DNA of 64,000 nt from Pisaster brevispinus (Eukaryota; Echinodermata; Asteroidea; Forcipulatida; Asteriidae): the NCBI GenBank assembly GCA_023634235.1, contig JAMKCF010000018.1:2013474-2077473 (forward strand). Reading direction: 5' to 3'. Below are positions 33,724-45,089 of the stretch, in pieces. The stretch's first letter is position 1; each line of letters opens with the position of its first letter. The translations under genes were made by a program, and so were the position numbers. The notes under the pieces are model-generated. The model searched no databases. It was not told the origin of the DNA and saw only the letters and a list, made by a program, of their open reading frames with translations.

Positions 33724-33959
33724 CTGTAAGAGGCAGTGGGTATTTTGGAACCAGAACTCCCCCAAGGTAGGATCAAGACGGTGGGTGCATGCCACACGGA
33801 GCTCCCTTTTCTTCGTTTATAGGCAAGCCAGCTAAGCCCCGCCCAGGGTTTGAATAAGTAATTTTCGACGGGGGACCCCGTTTGTCTCGGCCTGGCCCTG
33901 GTGTCTTCCAGTCAGTGTGGGTCCAACACTACTGCATTATGATACACACACACTCCGAC

Positions 33960-34010
33960 CTACTACTCGCCACTATAAAAATAACACCAGAGAGGAAAAG
34001 GGAGTGGATA
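33960..34010 (+). promoter_or_regulatory. Putative TATA promoter
   Basis: TATAAAAATA at 33974-33983 is a good TATA box in a GC-richer setting. Transcription would start about 30 bases downstream, near 34004. It fits the putative exon that follows. No initiator was confirmed. Confidence 0.3.
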
Positions 34011-34558
34011 ACCGGACGGGGTTGTAGAAGGGAATAAAAAGTGCAAACGAGGTTGGTATTTTTAGGAGAGTGGAACTTCCACAGCACGGTCCTCTCTGTT
34101 TGTTTCCCCTTCTATATCTACACAGGGAAGAGTTGCAGAGAGAACACTCGCCGATTCAACGCTGATGTGTGTGTGTGTGCATTTCCCACACAGTACGCAT
34201 CACTGGACAAATCCCGTGTCAAATGACCAGCGGATTCTTGTGGACCACATCGTATTACGCGGTCACTGACTGAGCTCGCCACTCGACCGTATACAAAACC
34301 CCTCGTGTGTTCGTCTCTCTGCCACAACTCAGAAGTCAGTCCTGTTTCAGTTGAGTCAATAAATAGGAACCGTCGCTGAGGAAAAACTTGTCCCGACCCG
34401 ACACCGGTGTTTGCATGCTCCAAACCCCGGCGTGGACTTCTTGCTCAAGTTACGTTGCATTACCACAAACAGACTAAAACATCTGTAACCAACTAGGACT
34501 CGGCAATTTGAGAAGGAGGAAATCGTCTTGAGTGTATTTTTGTTATATATAACAGTTG

Positions 34559-34594
<36 letters not shown>

Positions 34595-35252
34595 CGCCGA
34601 AAGGTACTGCGTTTTAATTACGGTGAAGGTTTATGCTCGGAGAAAATTACCTGGGCGGGTCTAACGACGAACGGCCAGGATCCTGTGACAGATCAGAGCT
34701 GGAAAGACAGGGGGCTTAAGCTCGCTGACAACCCGTTGGAGGATTGAGTCGGCACGCGGTGTGGTTTTTCAGTTTTTTTTATCGGCTGTTCCGAGGCAAG
34801 CCCCGGGGTTTGCTACAGCGCACCGTGGCTCATCAACAACCAGACGGGGACGTTTAGTAGCGGGAGCCCCGGCTACGTCAGCTACTCGAAGACGCTCCGA
34901 GCAACGAGAGGGGTTGACATTATCGGATCGGATCGGACAGTGATTAGTGAGCGAAAGCCTCTGGTCGGACTCATCCTGGTCATCAGAACTTATCCGTCCT
35001 CGGAAACAGGGGACAGTTTGTCAACATCGCTCCACTACTTACACCGTCCACTGTCTTCAGTCGGCACGCACGGGTGTCCTATGTACACAACGCGACCTGA
35101 CTGTGTGTACGCTATACACACACACTACGCTTATTACGGGAATTACTTCCGACCTGGTGACGGGACAAACCTAAACTAATCACCGGGACGTTTGGATCCG
35201 GATCACCCGTCAGGGTCGGTGTGAAATCACGGTGCGAGAAATCTCGATCTCG
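34004..35252 (+). other. Putative untranslated first exon
   Basis: About 1.25 kb of comparatively GC- and CpG-rich sequence, free of the dispersed repeats seen elsewhere except for a 28-base T run (34562-34589). It ends at ATCTCG|GTAAGT (donor GT at 35253-35254), which fits the splice-donor consensus from the last exon base onward. No long frame crosses the donor, so the start codon would lie in a later exon outside or further right in the window. The T run could instead mark a pseudogene or insertion, and the TATA box may be fortuitous. Start and extent are inference. Confidence 0.3.
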
Positions 35253-37040
35253 GTAAGTGGCCAGTTTAATAATAATAATCTCACAAATGAACGACGTGCT
35301 TAATTAGTGCCCATTAACTCAATTAACCCAGTTACAGACGCAGTCGGTCTGAATGGGCTGAACATGGTCCGACAGAAACGGAAATTCCCCGTTTTAATTG
35401 CCTTTAGACAGTGTGTAAACGTACATGTACACACAAAAACAAAATAATAAACATTGATCAGGCTAAAAATAGTATGTAGATTACAGTTCAACGTACTGTC
35501 TAATATCGTCAACTTTGAACTTGTCTTGTTGTTTAAAATGATGGCAAACTGTTTCAAATGTAGAAGGAGAGTAAGAGCGAGTGAAAGGTTGTGTTGATTT
35601 CGGAGATTCCTCTTTTCTACTTGCCATCCCATGGTCTTCGAATGCCCGACTTGTTGGAATGTAACACTAACTACACTCACGTATTGCAAACAGTGGTCTT
35701 CGCCATTTTGTTTTACTGCATGCGTAAGACTTCATTGTTGTACAGAACCCACATCATCTGTTCTTGACATGTTTAGGTAAAAACGAAGCCTTATTGTTGG
35801 CCCCATTCAAAAAGCAGTCATTGTTTGAGTTCTAAATGACAAAAATGCCAGGCCCATGCCTCGCGACCAGCGAATTCAAAATGGCCAAATTCCGACCCAT
35901 GCCTCACTAAGAACTACCATTCTTAGGTGATTTGTATCTAAACTGAACGAATAATCCGGTGTCACAGTCGTGTATTTTTTCCGTGTAAATAATGTTTTTA
36001 TAGTAATTAAGATTTCTACTAACTGTAACAGTTACAGTTTTGTTTCAACCTGCCTTGCGAGTCGATCCGAATTCCATCACTAAATCATTTTTATGACATC
36101 TAATTCACGGCCTGAGCGTTCCCTACCGATTATAAACAAACCACTTAATCAGAATACACTAGTGAATCACGAGGTCATTTAAGGTATGAAGAAAGTCGTC
36201 TCATAAGGCCAGCAACATTAATTATCTCCAGACAAATCATGTGATTGTTTTTTTTTATAATTATGTTACTGGTACTGAAAATCAAATAACACATTTGATT
36301 AATTTTTTCAAAATGCTTTTGTTGACTTGTTTGTGTAAAGGAGATTTACCCACAAGAAAATAAACATGTTTGTAAACAAGCATCACAATTTGTATAGCTT
36401 GTAAAACAATTTGTTTACGGTTGTTAAGGTGTCATGTTTGATAAGCACCGATACAAAAAAATGTTTGTCCAAACTGTAGATTGATTAATACATTCGTCAA
36501 ATGCTTCGCCCTCTGCTCACTGGTTCAGTTTTAAGATATGTCGTACCTGATGCTGACTTAAGCTTGGCTCATGACGTGTAGTCTAATTTATACACATGCA
36601 TGTCCACCATATGCAAACAGCTACTGTATCTTGACCAACATTCCTAGCAACATGCCATCGTCTCCTCCAGTATTTATAAGAACTTTGGATCGTCAGTTTT
36701 AGATTTCAATGAATTTTAATGTATCTGACACTAAATACTTGCTGTTTTTTCCATCAACAACCTCCAAAAAATGCAAAGTTCGTTAAGACTGGCTGAATAC
36801 ACATTTGAGCCTTGTGTTTTGATCTTAGTTTACACAGTCTAATCTTGCTTGATTTTATAAGTTATTTTCGTGTGCGAGCTGTTTAGAATTTGCAACTGCA
36901 TTGTTATGGAGATTTATGCTTATTAAGACTAAAGCAATTTAACTTAGTTGAACTTTTATAGGCAACCCGTTGATTGAGGGTGGAAATTTGGGTCACCGGT
37001 AAAAAAAGTGTAGACGATAAAGTTCGTTTGTTTAAATCTA
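35253..37040. other. AT-rich non-repetitive DNA, possible first intron
   Basis: It begins right after the donor match. TTAATTAG and CATTAACTCAATTAAC (35300-35327) and CGATTATAAACAAACCACTTAATC (from 36128) are homeodomain-, forkhead- and Runx/Nkx-like clusters. No acceptor or second exon was recognised. Confidence 0.35.
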
Positions 37041-37122
37041 CTGTTTGTACTGTTGCTGACTGTTGTTGATGTTGCTGTTGTTCTTCGTGTTTGTGTTGTT
37101 CTTGTTGCTCTTGTTGCTGCAG
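37041..37122 (+). repeat. Degenerate GTT/CTT tract
   Basis: GTTGTTGATGTTGCTGTTGTTCTTCGTG and following, ending GTTGCTGCAG. It resembles a polypyrimidine tract with an acceptor-like CAG, but no coding exon follows. Confidence 0.7.
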
Positions 37123-37374
37123 TAATCTATTGATTCTTACCGGTGTTTTTGTTTTTGTTTTCTTGAATGTGTCAAGTTATAATTACATGAATCTGGCAAT
37201 TTGTTGATTACTGAAGACGACATTTAACTTGGAAATACTTTGAGCTCTTTGATGGAGAACTATAAAGGAGATTTAAAGAGAAGAAAGAAAGTTAAATTGT
37301 AGACAAATTTACGACGCAGGAAGAGCAAAGTTTACATGAAACTTGAATGCAGAAAAAGGGTCTCTGAGTTTCTG

Positions 37375-37610
37375 CTGCTGTTGTGGTTGTTGTTGATGAC
37401 GATGACGATGTTGTTGTTGTTGATGATGATGGTGATGATGTTGTTGTTGGTGTTCTTGTTCTTGGTGTTGTTGTTGTTCTTGTTCTTGTTCTTGTTCTTG
37501 TTCTTGTTCTTGTTCTTGTTCTTGTTCTTGTTCTTGTTCTTGTTCTTGTTCTTGTTCTTGTTCTTGTTCTTGTTCTTGTTATTGTTCTTGTTGTCGTTGT
37601 TGTTTCTGTT
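37375..37610 (+). repeat. Hexanucleotide (TTGTTC)n microsatellite
   Basis: A GTTGTTGATGATG lead-in at 37380-37473 is followed by about 19 near-perfect TTGTTC units (about 37474-37590). The six-base period keeps all frames open, giving Leu-Phe, Val-Leu or Asn-Lys dipeptide runs that are artefacts. Confidence 0.95.
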
Positions 37611-39349
37611 CTTTTTTTCTAGATGTCTTAGACCTAGAAGTCGCAAGACTACCTGAGAAGGAAGAGCAACGTGAAATTGCAACACACAACTCACTGCAGG
37701 ACAAGCTGGTGGCAACAGAAACGAGTTGGTATCGTCTCTGCCAATCAAGCTTGTAAAATAAACATCTACATTCCTAATGCATGTGGTGTATGCAGTTACG
37801 TGTGGATCGATACTGCACCGAGTTATAAAATGGATATTGGTTCCTTTGAATCGGTTGACAATAGTATTTGAAAAGATAGCCACCAGTTCAAAATGTCATG
37901 TGTTCTAGATCAACTATAGAGGTAGCAATAGAGAACCAACCCAGTGAATAGTTTCGCTGACAAAATCTGCCCACGTTTTCGAGAAGTCATGAATATTGTG
38001 ACATGTGTATTGCAGGTTCCATCCGAGACAAAAGAAAACTGGATTTTGGTTCATTTCATTCGTCAGAAAGTCGGGAGAAGTACCCCAAACCCACCTAGGG
38101 AAATTTGCGAAGAGCTACACAGGTTTTCAACAACCATTGCAGAGAGCTAAATTTAAGTAGTGTTGACTTATAAAACAAGGAAAATGAAACACATTTCTTT
38201 GTTTTTCTGTAATTCTATCAGCCCACCAGTCTTCTGAAATACACCGTGTTTTAAAACTACCAAATGTAGTTTTAACTCCATGGTTTTTGGCTTAAAGCCT
38301 TACACAATACACGAGGTCGCCATTACACGTCATGTGCACAGTACACGACTGTCTTAATTTGACCCTAGTGAAAGTACACCCCAGTTGTACGCCAGCTATC
38401 TTCACGGTGTCATAGACCCTACACTTCCTGTAACCAGCGCGGTCGTCTGTTTGTCCAAGGGGGGATGGAGGGTTTGTCTTTGGCCATTGTTTGACCGGTC
38501 TAGCCCGGACAATGAGATGAGCGTAAGAGATGGGTATTTGCTGACCGGTTTAGCAAACTCAATATTGGTCTTAATCTTGTCGTAAAGTACCGTCTTACGG
38601 TAGATGAGTGCCGGTTTGTGTAACAGTGGAGGGTTAGGCGACAATGAGATAAACATTGTGTCTTGCCGACCCTCTATGATTATTGACTACACCATAAGTA
38701 TCTAAGCCCTTGCACTTAGTAAACTCATCTTCAAGTTTGTTTTAACATTTCTAAACTCAGGCTGCCCCAACTGTATGTAGTTTGCTGGCTATTCGATTCA
38801 ATTTTCAATTTAACTCCACATTTTGTTTCCATGTTGCAAAATGTACATACAAGTAATTATAAAGAAGGTCCACCGACCAAAGGTGTACAAAGAGACAAAT
38901 TTGGAGGCATATTCAAAAGACCAAGTCTGCTTATGCTGTGTAATTGGCAATTGATTGACTAAATTATTGGTACCCTAAGTAGTTCATATCATTTACGTAG
39001 AAAATCACCACTTAACTTTGTGTCAAAATGTCTAGCTCCATAAAACTATGCAAGTAAAATAGTAGCTTAGATAACCGTGGCCTGCAAGACGCCTAGAATA
39101 AAAACAACATAGAGAGAAATAGTGTACTAATTCCAAATGTCACGTGGCCCTTTCGGTTTGACTTGAGTCGTATGCTGGTCATACTGATGAATGAGAGCAG
39201 AAAGGGGCGTGGATAAAGGGTGGGGGTTGCGGACAAATTCATAGCCCTCAAAGAGTTGAAAGTCTCTGAAAAGAGCGACTGATGTAAAAACTCGACTTTT
39301 CAATCGGTTTGCTGCAAATTCAGGAGGAATTAAAAACAGGCTTCAGGAG
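37611..39349. other. Long non-repetitive stretch, nothing recognised
   Basis: 39140-39260 is GC-richer. Short frames only. Confidence 0.45.
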
Positions 39350-39411
39350 TAATACGATGATGACCAAAGCATACTGGTCGAAACGTCGAGTTGTTGCACC
39401 ACTCGTTCTTG
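39350..39411 (+). ncRNA. TGATGA-hairpin-GAAACGTCG module
   Basis: GATGATGACCA runs into the stem GACCA/TGGTC (39362-39366 with 39375-39379, eight-base loop), followed by GAAACGTCGAG (39380-39390) and a weaker hairpin CTCGT/ATGAG (about 39402-39417). TGATGA..CGAAAC is the order of the hammerhead core, but the base before TGATGA is A, not C. Confidence 0.45.
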
Positions 39412-40244
39412 TATGAGCAACTGCGACCCCAAGGGATGCTACTTCATACTTTTCCCAATCTTGCTAGAAAGAATGATGCAAGATTGGTTTAAATCAACTG
39501 ACCAAAATTTGACCAAAACTTTATGAACTGCAAAAAGTTCTGATGGAAAAAAACTGTGCTTATGATTGTCATAATAATAATGACAACTTATGAAAATTTA
39601 TTCAAACAATTGTAGGGTGTTCCAAATTCGAACAATCCTATAAAACCAGTTTTATTGATTCACACAGTAACCGAAAGTGTCACAAGGTAGACACACAGTC
39701 AGAGATAGTTTCGGTTTTCAAATCGACTCCTAAAGCCTGAATTACTTAGCGTGTGTTGTGCACAGTAGGTGTTATTTATTTTTCGGTCATAATCAAACCT
39801 GAATTTGTTTTTGGCTTTTTAATTTTTTTTACCCCAGTTTCTTTTGCAAGACTTGGTTTTCCGACTGGACATTGTAAATATACATGCAAACCCCTGGAAT
39901 TATCTCTTTTTATGCCTGGTTCATTCACGCACTCGTTATTGTATCAAAATGTTCACAGATGAAGCATATGCCAACCATCTTTGCAAGTTGTGGTGTCACT
40001 TTATATATATATATTTTTTATCCTGTCCGGTTTCATTTCATCCGTAATAGATTATGTCGTGTGTTTAGAACAAGCACTGTTTTCAAAAAGTAGGCCAATT
40101 CGTTTAGGTGCACCATTTTCGTCAGTCAGTCAGTCAACTGTCAACGGTTGGTTTCTTTCTGTTCAGACTGTTCACGATGCATGCGAATCTGGTTTGTGTA
40201 GAATGATGTAGGGGTTTGTGAGTTACATCACTATTTGTAGCAGT
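39412..40244. other. Non-repetitive sequence, nothing recognised
   Basis: It includes a TA repeat at 40003-40014 and (GTCA)4 near 40118. Overlapping short frames, no exon. Confidence 0.5.
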
Positions 40245-40410
40245 GGTTTGCTGGCCAGTCAAAATTGATTTCCAAGTGATCTAACTGGATAGTTTAGTGT
40301 TTAAACAAGCATCCCTAAATAAAAAATATGGACTAGTGGAAAAGCTGACGGAGTAGTGAACGAGTTAACTGGTCCTGCTGGCTTGTCGCTGAAAATTTAA
40401 GGCAAACCCA
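40245..40410. repeat. Dispersed repeat (GGACCAGTGAAAAAGCTG family), copy 1
   Basis: TGGACTAGTGGAAAAGCTGACGG, GTAGTGAACGAGTTAACTGG and TCCTGCTGGCTTGTCGCTGAAAA match the copy at 44565-44755 in the same orientation, including the GCTGGCCAGTC-like beginning and GGCAAACCC end. Confidence 0.65.
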
Positions 40411-41226
40411 GGTTTTTGTTGAAGTTACTTTTTGAAAGTTCTGTGACTATATTCGGTTGAACAGTTTACACAACTATTGTATAACGGTGTGCTTGTGGAG
40501 GGTGTCCAATTTTGAACGAAGTCCTGTCGAATTGGATGGAGTTTCCCTGTCCTAATTTGGTACATTCGATTGGTTTTTGGCATTTCCGTACTCGATGGGA
40601 TGTGGCTAAGTCGCAGTATACCGGAGAACCACCTGGACTTTTCCTGGGAACTGCACCGGGGCGAGAGGGCAGGTTACAGTGCGGCGTTGTCTGGTGTGGT
40701 CCGGTCGAACTCCCGGAATAGTGCAACCGTTGTTCATTTGACATCTCATGGTAAACGCTTCATTGTTAAGACAATAGAACCCTTTGTTTTAGGTCTGAAA
40801 TACTTTTGTGATTTGTGTCTGACATGAAGGATTGTGGGGTTAAGACAATTAGCTCGAAGAATGATTGTTCGCAAGCCTTTTACATAAACACTGACTTGTT
40901 TCCCAGAAGCACGGCAAACTCGCATTCTTCAGCGTCTCGTCCGGGGAATTTCTGCACCGTAGGATTTGACTTTCAACGGCAGATCACGAGAGGGTATTTA
41001 CCGATACCATCTTTGATCTCACGGGGGAAGGTCGGATTACGTGTCACAAAACCCAAGGAGAATCAACTCTTGAAATTGTACAGTAGATAGAGTACCTTAA
41101 ATTGAATAAACTGATATAGTGGAGGACAATGCTCTGATGGGTGTTTCTAATGGATGCTACAAAATTGTTTGGATTTTGTCTGGAGCATGCGTCTTTTATT
41201 CCCTTGTTTTTGGAGACATTTCGTCG
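40411..41226. other. Non-repetitive sequence, nothing recognised
   Basis: 40500-40720 is moderately GC-rich with overlapping frames on both strands. No family recognised. Confidence 0.45.
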
Positions 41227-41730
41227 AGATGGTACACGAAAGATTCAGGAAAGAGTACATTTATTCCAATCCTCTAGTTTTCAAGAAACATATCATAAAG
41301 GGATGGTACATCATTGGTTATTGGAAGAGTACATTCATTCCAATCCTCTAGTTTTCAAGAAACATATCATAAAGTGATGGTACATCATTGGTTATTGGAA
41401 GAGTACATTCATTCCAATCCTCTAGTTTTCAAGAAACATATCATAAAGGGATGGTACATCATTGGTTTTTGGAAGAGTACATTCATTCCAATCCTCTAGT
41501 TTTCAAGAAACATATCATAAAGGGATGGTACATCATTGGTTATTGGAAGAGTACATTCATTCCAATCCTCTAGTTTTCAAGAAACATATCATAAAGTGAT
41601 GGTACATCATTGGTTATTGGAAGAGTACATTCATTCCAATCCTCTAGTTTACAAGAAACATACCATAAAGGGATGGTACATCATTGGTTATTGGAAGAGC
41701 GCATTCATTCCAATCTTATAGTTGAAATAA
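41227..41730 (+). repeat. 74-bp repeat array, copy F (most homogeneous)
   Basis: Six to seven plus-strand units with almost no changes, so this is the youngest array. It starts at GAGATGGTACACG (the GGGATGGTACATC phase) and ends at CAATCTTATAGTT. A higher-order pattern shows: units with AAAGTGATGG and units with AAAGGGATGG alternate. Confidence 0.95.
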
Positions 41731-42459
41731 CAAAAGCAAAGCAAAAGAACAGTTTTTATTACTGTTGGTCCACTGAGAAGCAACCCATGTAGGCCCATCA
41801 AGTTTTTACTTTAATGGACATTTCAAAAGAATAAATTCATTATCAAACCCTTGCAAATAAAAGGTAGAGAATTGAAAATAACTTTATTTCGATATCTATG
41901 TGTACGCACGTAGTACAGGTTCCTGTTACAGCGGTTGGCTGCACAATACTACACACTATTTAGTAAGTATATTAAATTGTTCCCCTTATTGCCCATGCTA
42001 TCTCACTGTGTAATACTACATAACATTTGGTTAGAAACAACCCATCAACTTTGCCGCAATGATTAAATTTCCTTCTTTTGCAACATCGTACCTTTGCCCC
42101 AAACAGTTATTGATGGTTGTCTTCCTAAAACGTCCATTAACACTCTTATAACGCATTTTCTGTTCCATCAGTAAGTTTTTGGACCCGTTATTGCGCATAG
42201 TTGCCTCAGTAGTAAAGTATCAGTCTGAAGCATTCAACTACTTTGCCTGACCGATTCCTTCCTTGCTGCTACACCGTCCTTACTTCTCTATTTTTTCCCA
42301 TGATGGAGTCGGATATCTTCCAGCTGACCGGGCACACAGCGTGTTGAAATGTTGTTATGAACGGTGCGTTTGGGGGATACTGTCGAATAAAATGATAACG
42401 AATTCATGATATGTGAACAGGAATGCCAGTCGCTTACTTAATTGGGAGGGTAGACTACT
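41731..42459. other. Non-repetitive sequence, nothing recognised
   Basis: AT-leaning. No exon or repeat family seen. Confidence 0.5.
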
Positions 42460-43330
42460 TGATTAAATTTTTTTTAGAACTAGCTAACTTGGTTTTTACA
42501 ACTAGCTTACTTGGTTTTTGAGCAACTTACTTAATTAAGCTGCAGCCGATTTCACGAAACGCTAGGATTAATCCTATCTCGAGTTAGGACGAGTAACTAG
42601 TCCTAACTTAGGATTAATCTTAAGGTTTACATGTTACAGTGCAAGGCTGGGACTCGTCCTAAGTTAGGAAGAGTTCGGTGAAATCGACGGCAGATTACTT
42701 TATTTTTGAAGTATGGTACTTTCCAACCGGCTTTGGGCCTACATTTCATTTTAACTAGCTTACTTAATCACCGTAGCCAGTTTACTTGATTTTAGAGTAG
42801 CTGACTTTATTTCAAATCTGGCTTACTTGGTTCGTGATTATTGGTTTTTAAAACGAAGTTACTGGCTTTCAGATTTAGCTTACATGGTTTAAAAACAAAC
42901 TTACGTTACATTTACCGGAGCTTAAAAAAAGCTACAGCTAACCTATACCAGTTCACTTTTTGATATAAAAACTAGTTTACTGACTGTATTCTCGGGCTTG
43001 CTTATACTTGTTTTAAAAACTATATGACTTGGTTTTGGAACCAAACTAGTTATACTACTGATCATAAACTAGTTATACTAGTTTATTTGTTATAAAAACT
43101 AGTTAACTTGGTTTTATTACTGGCTAACTTGTTTTTGAAACAACATTGCATTTTGCTCATACTAAATCTTAGTTTACTAGTTTATTTGATCTAAAACCCA
43201 ATTTACTTGGTTTCAGAATTGGCTCACCCGATTTTAGAACAATATTACATTTGCGTTCTTTTCTAAACTAGTTTACTAGTTTAGTTAGCAGTAGATCTAC
43301 AAACTGGATTACTAAAATGTTCAACTCTTC
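42460..43330. repeat. Degenerate ACTAGTTTACTTGGTTTT satellite
   Basis: AACTAGCTAACTTGG, ACTAGCTTACTTGGTTTTTG, AACTAGTTTACT and TTTACTTGGTTTCAGAA recur at about 30-base spacing with heavy divergence. Interrupted by a hairpin element at 42544-42695. Confidence 0.8.
42544..42695. mobile_element. Nested MITE, CCGATTTCAC ends
   Basis: The ends CTGCAGCCGATTTCAC and, inverted, GGTGAAATCGACGGCAG form a 16-base terminal inverted repeat with few mismatches. Inside, GTTAGGACGAGTAACTAGTCCTAAC and GGACTCGTCCTAAGTTAGGA make a second palindromic layer. No coding capacity. It interrupts the ACTAGTTTACTTGG satellite and so inserted after it formed. Confidence 0.75.
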
Positions 43331-43487
43331 CAAAACCCACGCTTTCTCTTCTCTTCAAGTTAGATTTCCTAGACTATAGACCACCACTGAAGCATTTAGC
43401 CCTCAATTACTTCACATCCCTTCACAAGTGCTCTGATCTTTTCGACAAACATATTAAATCGCGCCCCATCAATAGCGCTGTCAACGC
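43331..43487. other. Non-repetitive sequence, nothing recognised
   Basis: Short AT-leaning stretch. Confidence 0.5.
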
Positions 43488-43640
43488 TTTGACTAACGAC
43501 CATCTTTCATCGGGACTCCCCCCGTCAAATGGCGTGTGACCACGGCATAAAGGCATCCAGCCTCGGCCAGGTCCTTTTCGCTCGGTAAACGAAGCGCGAA
43601 CAAGCTACATAAATTACTGGCCATAAACTATCACCTCGGA
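43488..43640. promoter_or_regulatory. Candidate regulatory block
   Basis: GC- and CpG-richer than its surroundings, with CATAAATTACTGG and GGCCATAAACTATCACC (Hox/Cdx-like) at 43608-43636. Motif evidence only. Confidence 0.25.
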
Positions 43641-44564
43641 ATTGCACGCCCCACTAATAAGTGTCCAACGTGGGCAACCTGCTTTACCCCTTCTGGCTGT
43701 GGTGAGTGACAGATGTGTATGGTATCAGGTCCCCCCCGCACCCCCGAGTACCCAATTTTATAGTCTGATTCCGGACCACTTGGGTGTAGGACCACATCAA
43801 CTATCCCAATTTGACCGCAACCAGAACATTTTGATGTTCCTCTCGGTGTGTGTACCGCTCAAAATTCCCCAAAATTCATTCCCGGAACTTGACAAGCTCT
43901 TGACTTACCACACTAACTCCAATGTTCCCTAGATTTAGAACTTGCCACGCCTTCGCTGTTTGAAGTGATACGAATTTAAAACACTGTTTCTCATTCTTTG
44001 TCCACACTCAATTTCATGAACCGTAAACTTAAAGTTTTTATTCCCAGTGAATAAAATTACGTCATTAGTTTTCGTGTAAAACAATTATAAGCCATTGGGC
44101 TTCCATGCTATAATAGGTCGGGGTTTGTTTCCACCGGCAATCAGACATTCCACCGTAGCGCTCCCCCACCATCTCGTGGGGCCCTGCGCGCCTTTGGTTC
44201 GGGGTCAACTCAGCACAGTGATCCATACCAGCACATGACTTCTCGACGCATGAAATCCGTTCAGTCAGGCATTTTAAATGAAGCATGCAATGTAGCAATA
44301 GGTTTTAATATAACAAGATAAACATTTTCTGGTTGATTTGGGGAGGCCTGTTGTACCACCGGCGGAGAGTTGTCGCACGTAATCTAGTTATAATATGTAG
44401 GCCTATGTGTTTAGGAATGGGTTTTTATACACTGTAGGCCTACCACACAAAACCAGAGATTTTTGAACCGGCGTTGTTTTTCTGAACAGCTTTTAGCTCT
44501 ATCAAAAGTATTAGCAGCGTTTTCCCTTAAATATGTGTCCGCTGGCCAAATGCCAGTTAGGGTT
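43641..44564. other. Non-repetitive sequence, nothing recognised
   Basis: CCCCCACC..GTGGGG near 44163-44181 can form a small hairpin. No exon recognised. Confidence 0.45.
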
Positions 44565-44755
44565 GAGGACAAGCCAAAGTTCTCTCTAGTGGTCCAGCTG
44601 GCTAGCTCAGTGTTGAAAAGCAACCCCATCTAATATAAAATGTGGACCAGTGAAAAAGCTGGTGGACCAGTGAAAAAGCTGGTGGACCAGTGAATTGACA
44701 AGCTAAGGTCCTGCTCGCTAGTCACTGAAAAGGTGAACGGCAAACCCTGCTAATA
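44565..44755. repeat. Dispersed repeat (GGACCAGTGAAAAAGCTG family), copy 2
   Basis: Same family as 40245-40410. Here the phrase TGGACCAGTGAAAAAGCTGG is present as two perfect and one partial 20-base direct repeats (44643-44695), absent from the other copy, so it has expanded locally. Confidence 0.7.
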
Positions 44756-44759
44756 ATGG

Positions 44760-45085
44760 CAGTGCACCAACGAACTCTCGCTGATAGCTCCACATGGCCC
44801 GCACCAATGTTTCTTTGCCCATTATTCACATCCTTATGTATCTGTCCCCAAAGCTAATATTCACTGGTACTCGTCAAGCTTCTTACCGCGTTCTGATTTT
44901 GGAAGTCACTATTTGTATCCAGCTTCCCCTGTCTCTTACAACCTGTCCCAATTCAAACACAATACCAATGGTCATCTTTCTACTTTTTGATTCCCTCTTC
45001 TGTTATTTCCTTTCCCAATTTGTAATCCCTCGTCCTGAGTGGCCTGTTTTTACAGCCTTGTGATGGGCAACTTTGCATGAAAAAA
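44760..45085 (+). mobile_element. Possible retroelement 3' end with hairpin and A tail
   Basis: The frame 44794-45063 is open but unrecognised. Near its end, GGCCTGTTTTTACAGCC (45041-45057) forms a CTGT/ACAG hairpin with a TTTT loop like the one at 12027-12042. Then come TTGTGATGGGCAACTTTGCATG and an A run (45080-45089). Hairpin plus A tail suggests a non-LTR element end; no reverse transcriptase is visible. Confidence 0.35.
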
Positions 45086-45089
45086 AAAA

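Noticed and set aside
37041..37124. Splice acceptor (pyrimidine tract ending CTGCAG)
   Set aside because: The tract is a degenerate GTT/CTT repeat and no coding or conserved sequence follows.
37332..37883. 183-codon Asn-Lys frame and the opposite Leu-Phe frames
   Set aside because: All three frames are open through the hexanucleotide repeat, so openness carries no information.
39350..39411. Active hammerhead ribozyme
   Set aside because: The order is similar, but the C before TGATGA and a proper third stem with cleavage triplet could not be shown, so only a hammerhead-like module is claimed.
41227..41730. Overlapping 60-78-codon frames with similar proteins in the 74-bp arrays
   Set aside because: The similarity comes from reading the same tandem DNA in shifted frames. 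Each frame ends at the recurrent TAG, and the unit length is not a multiple of three.
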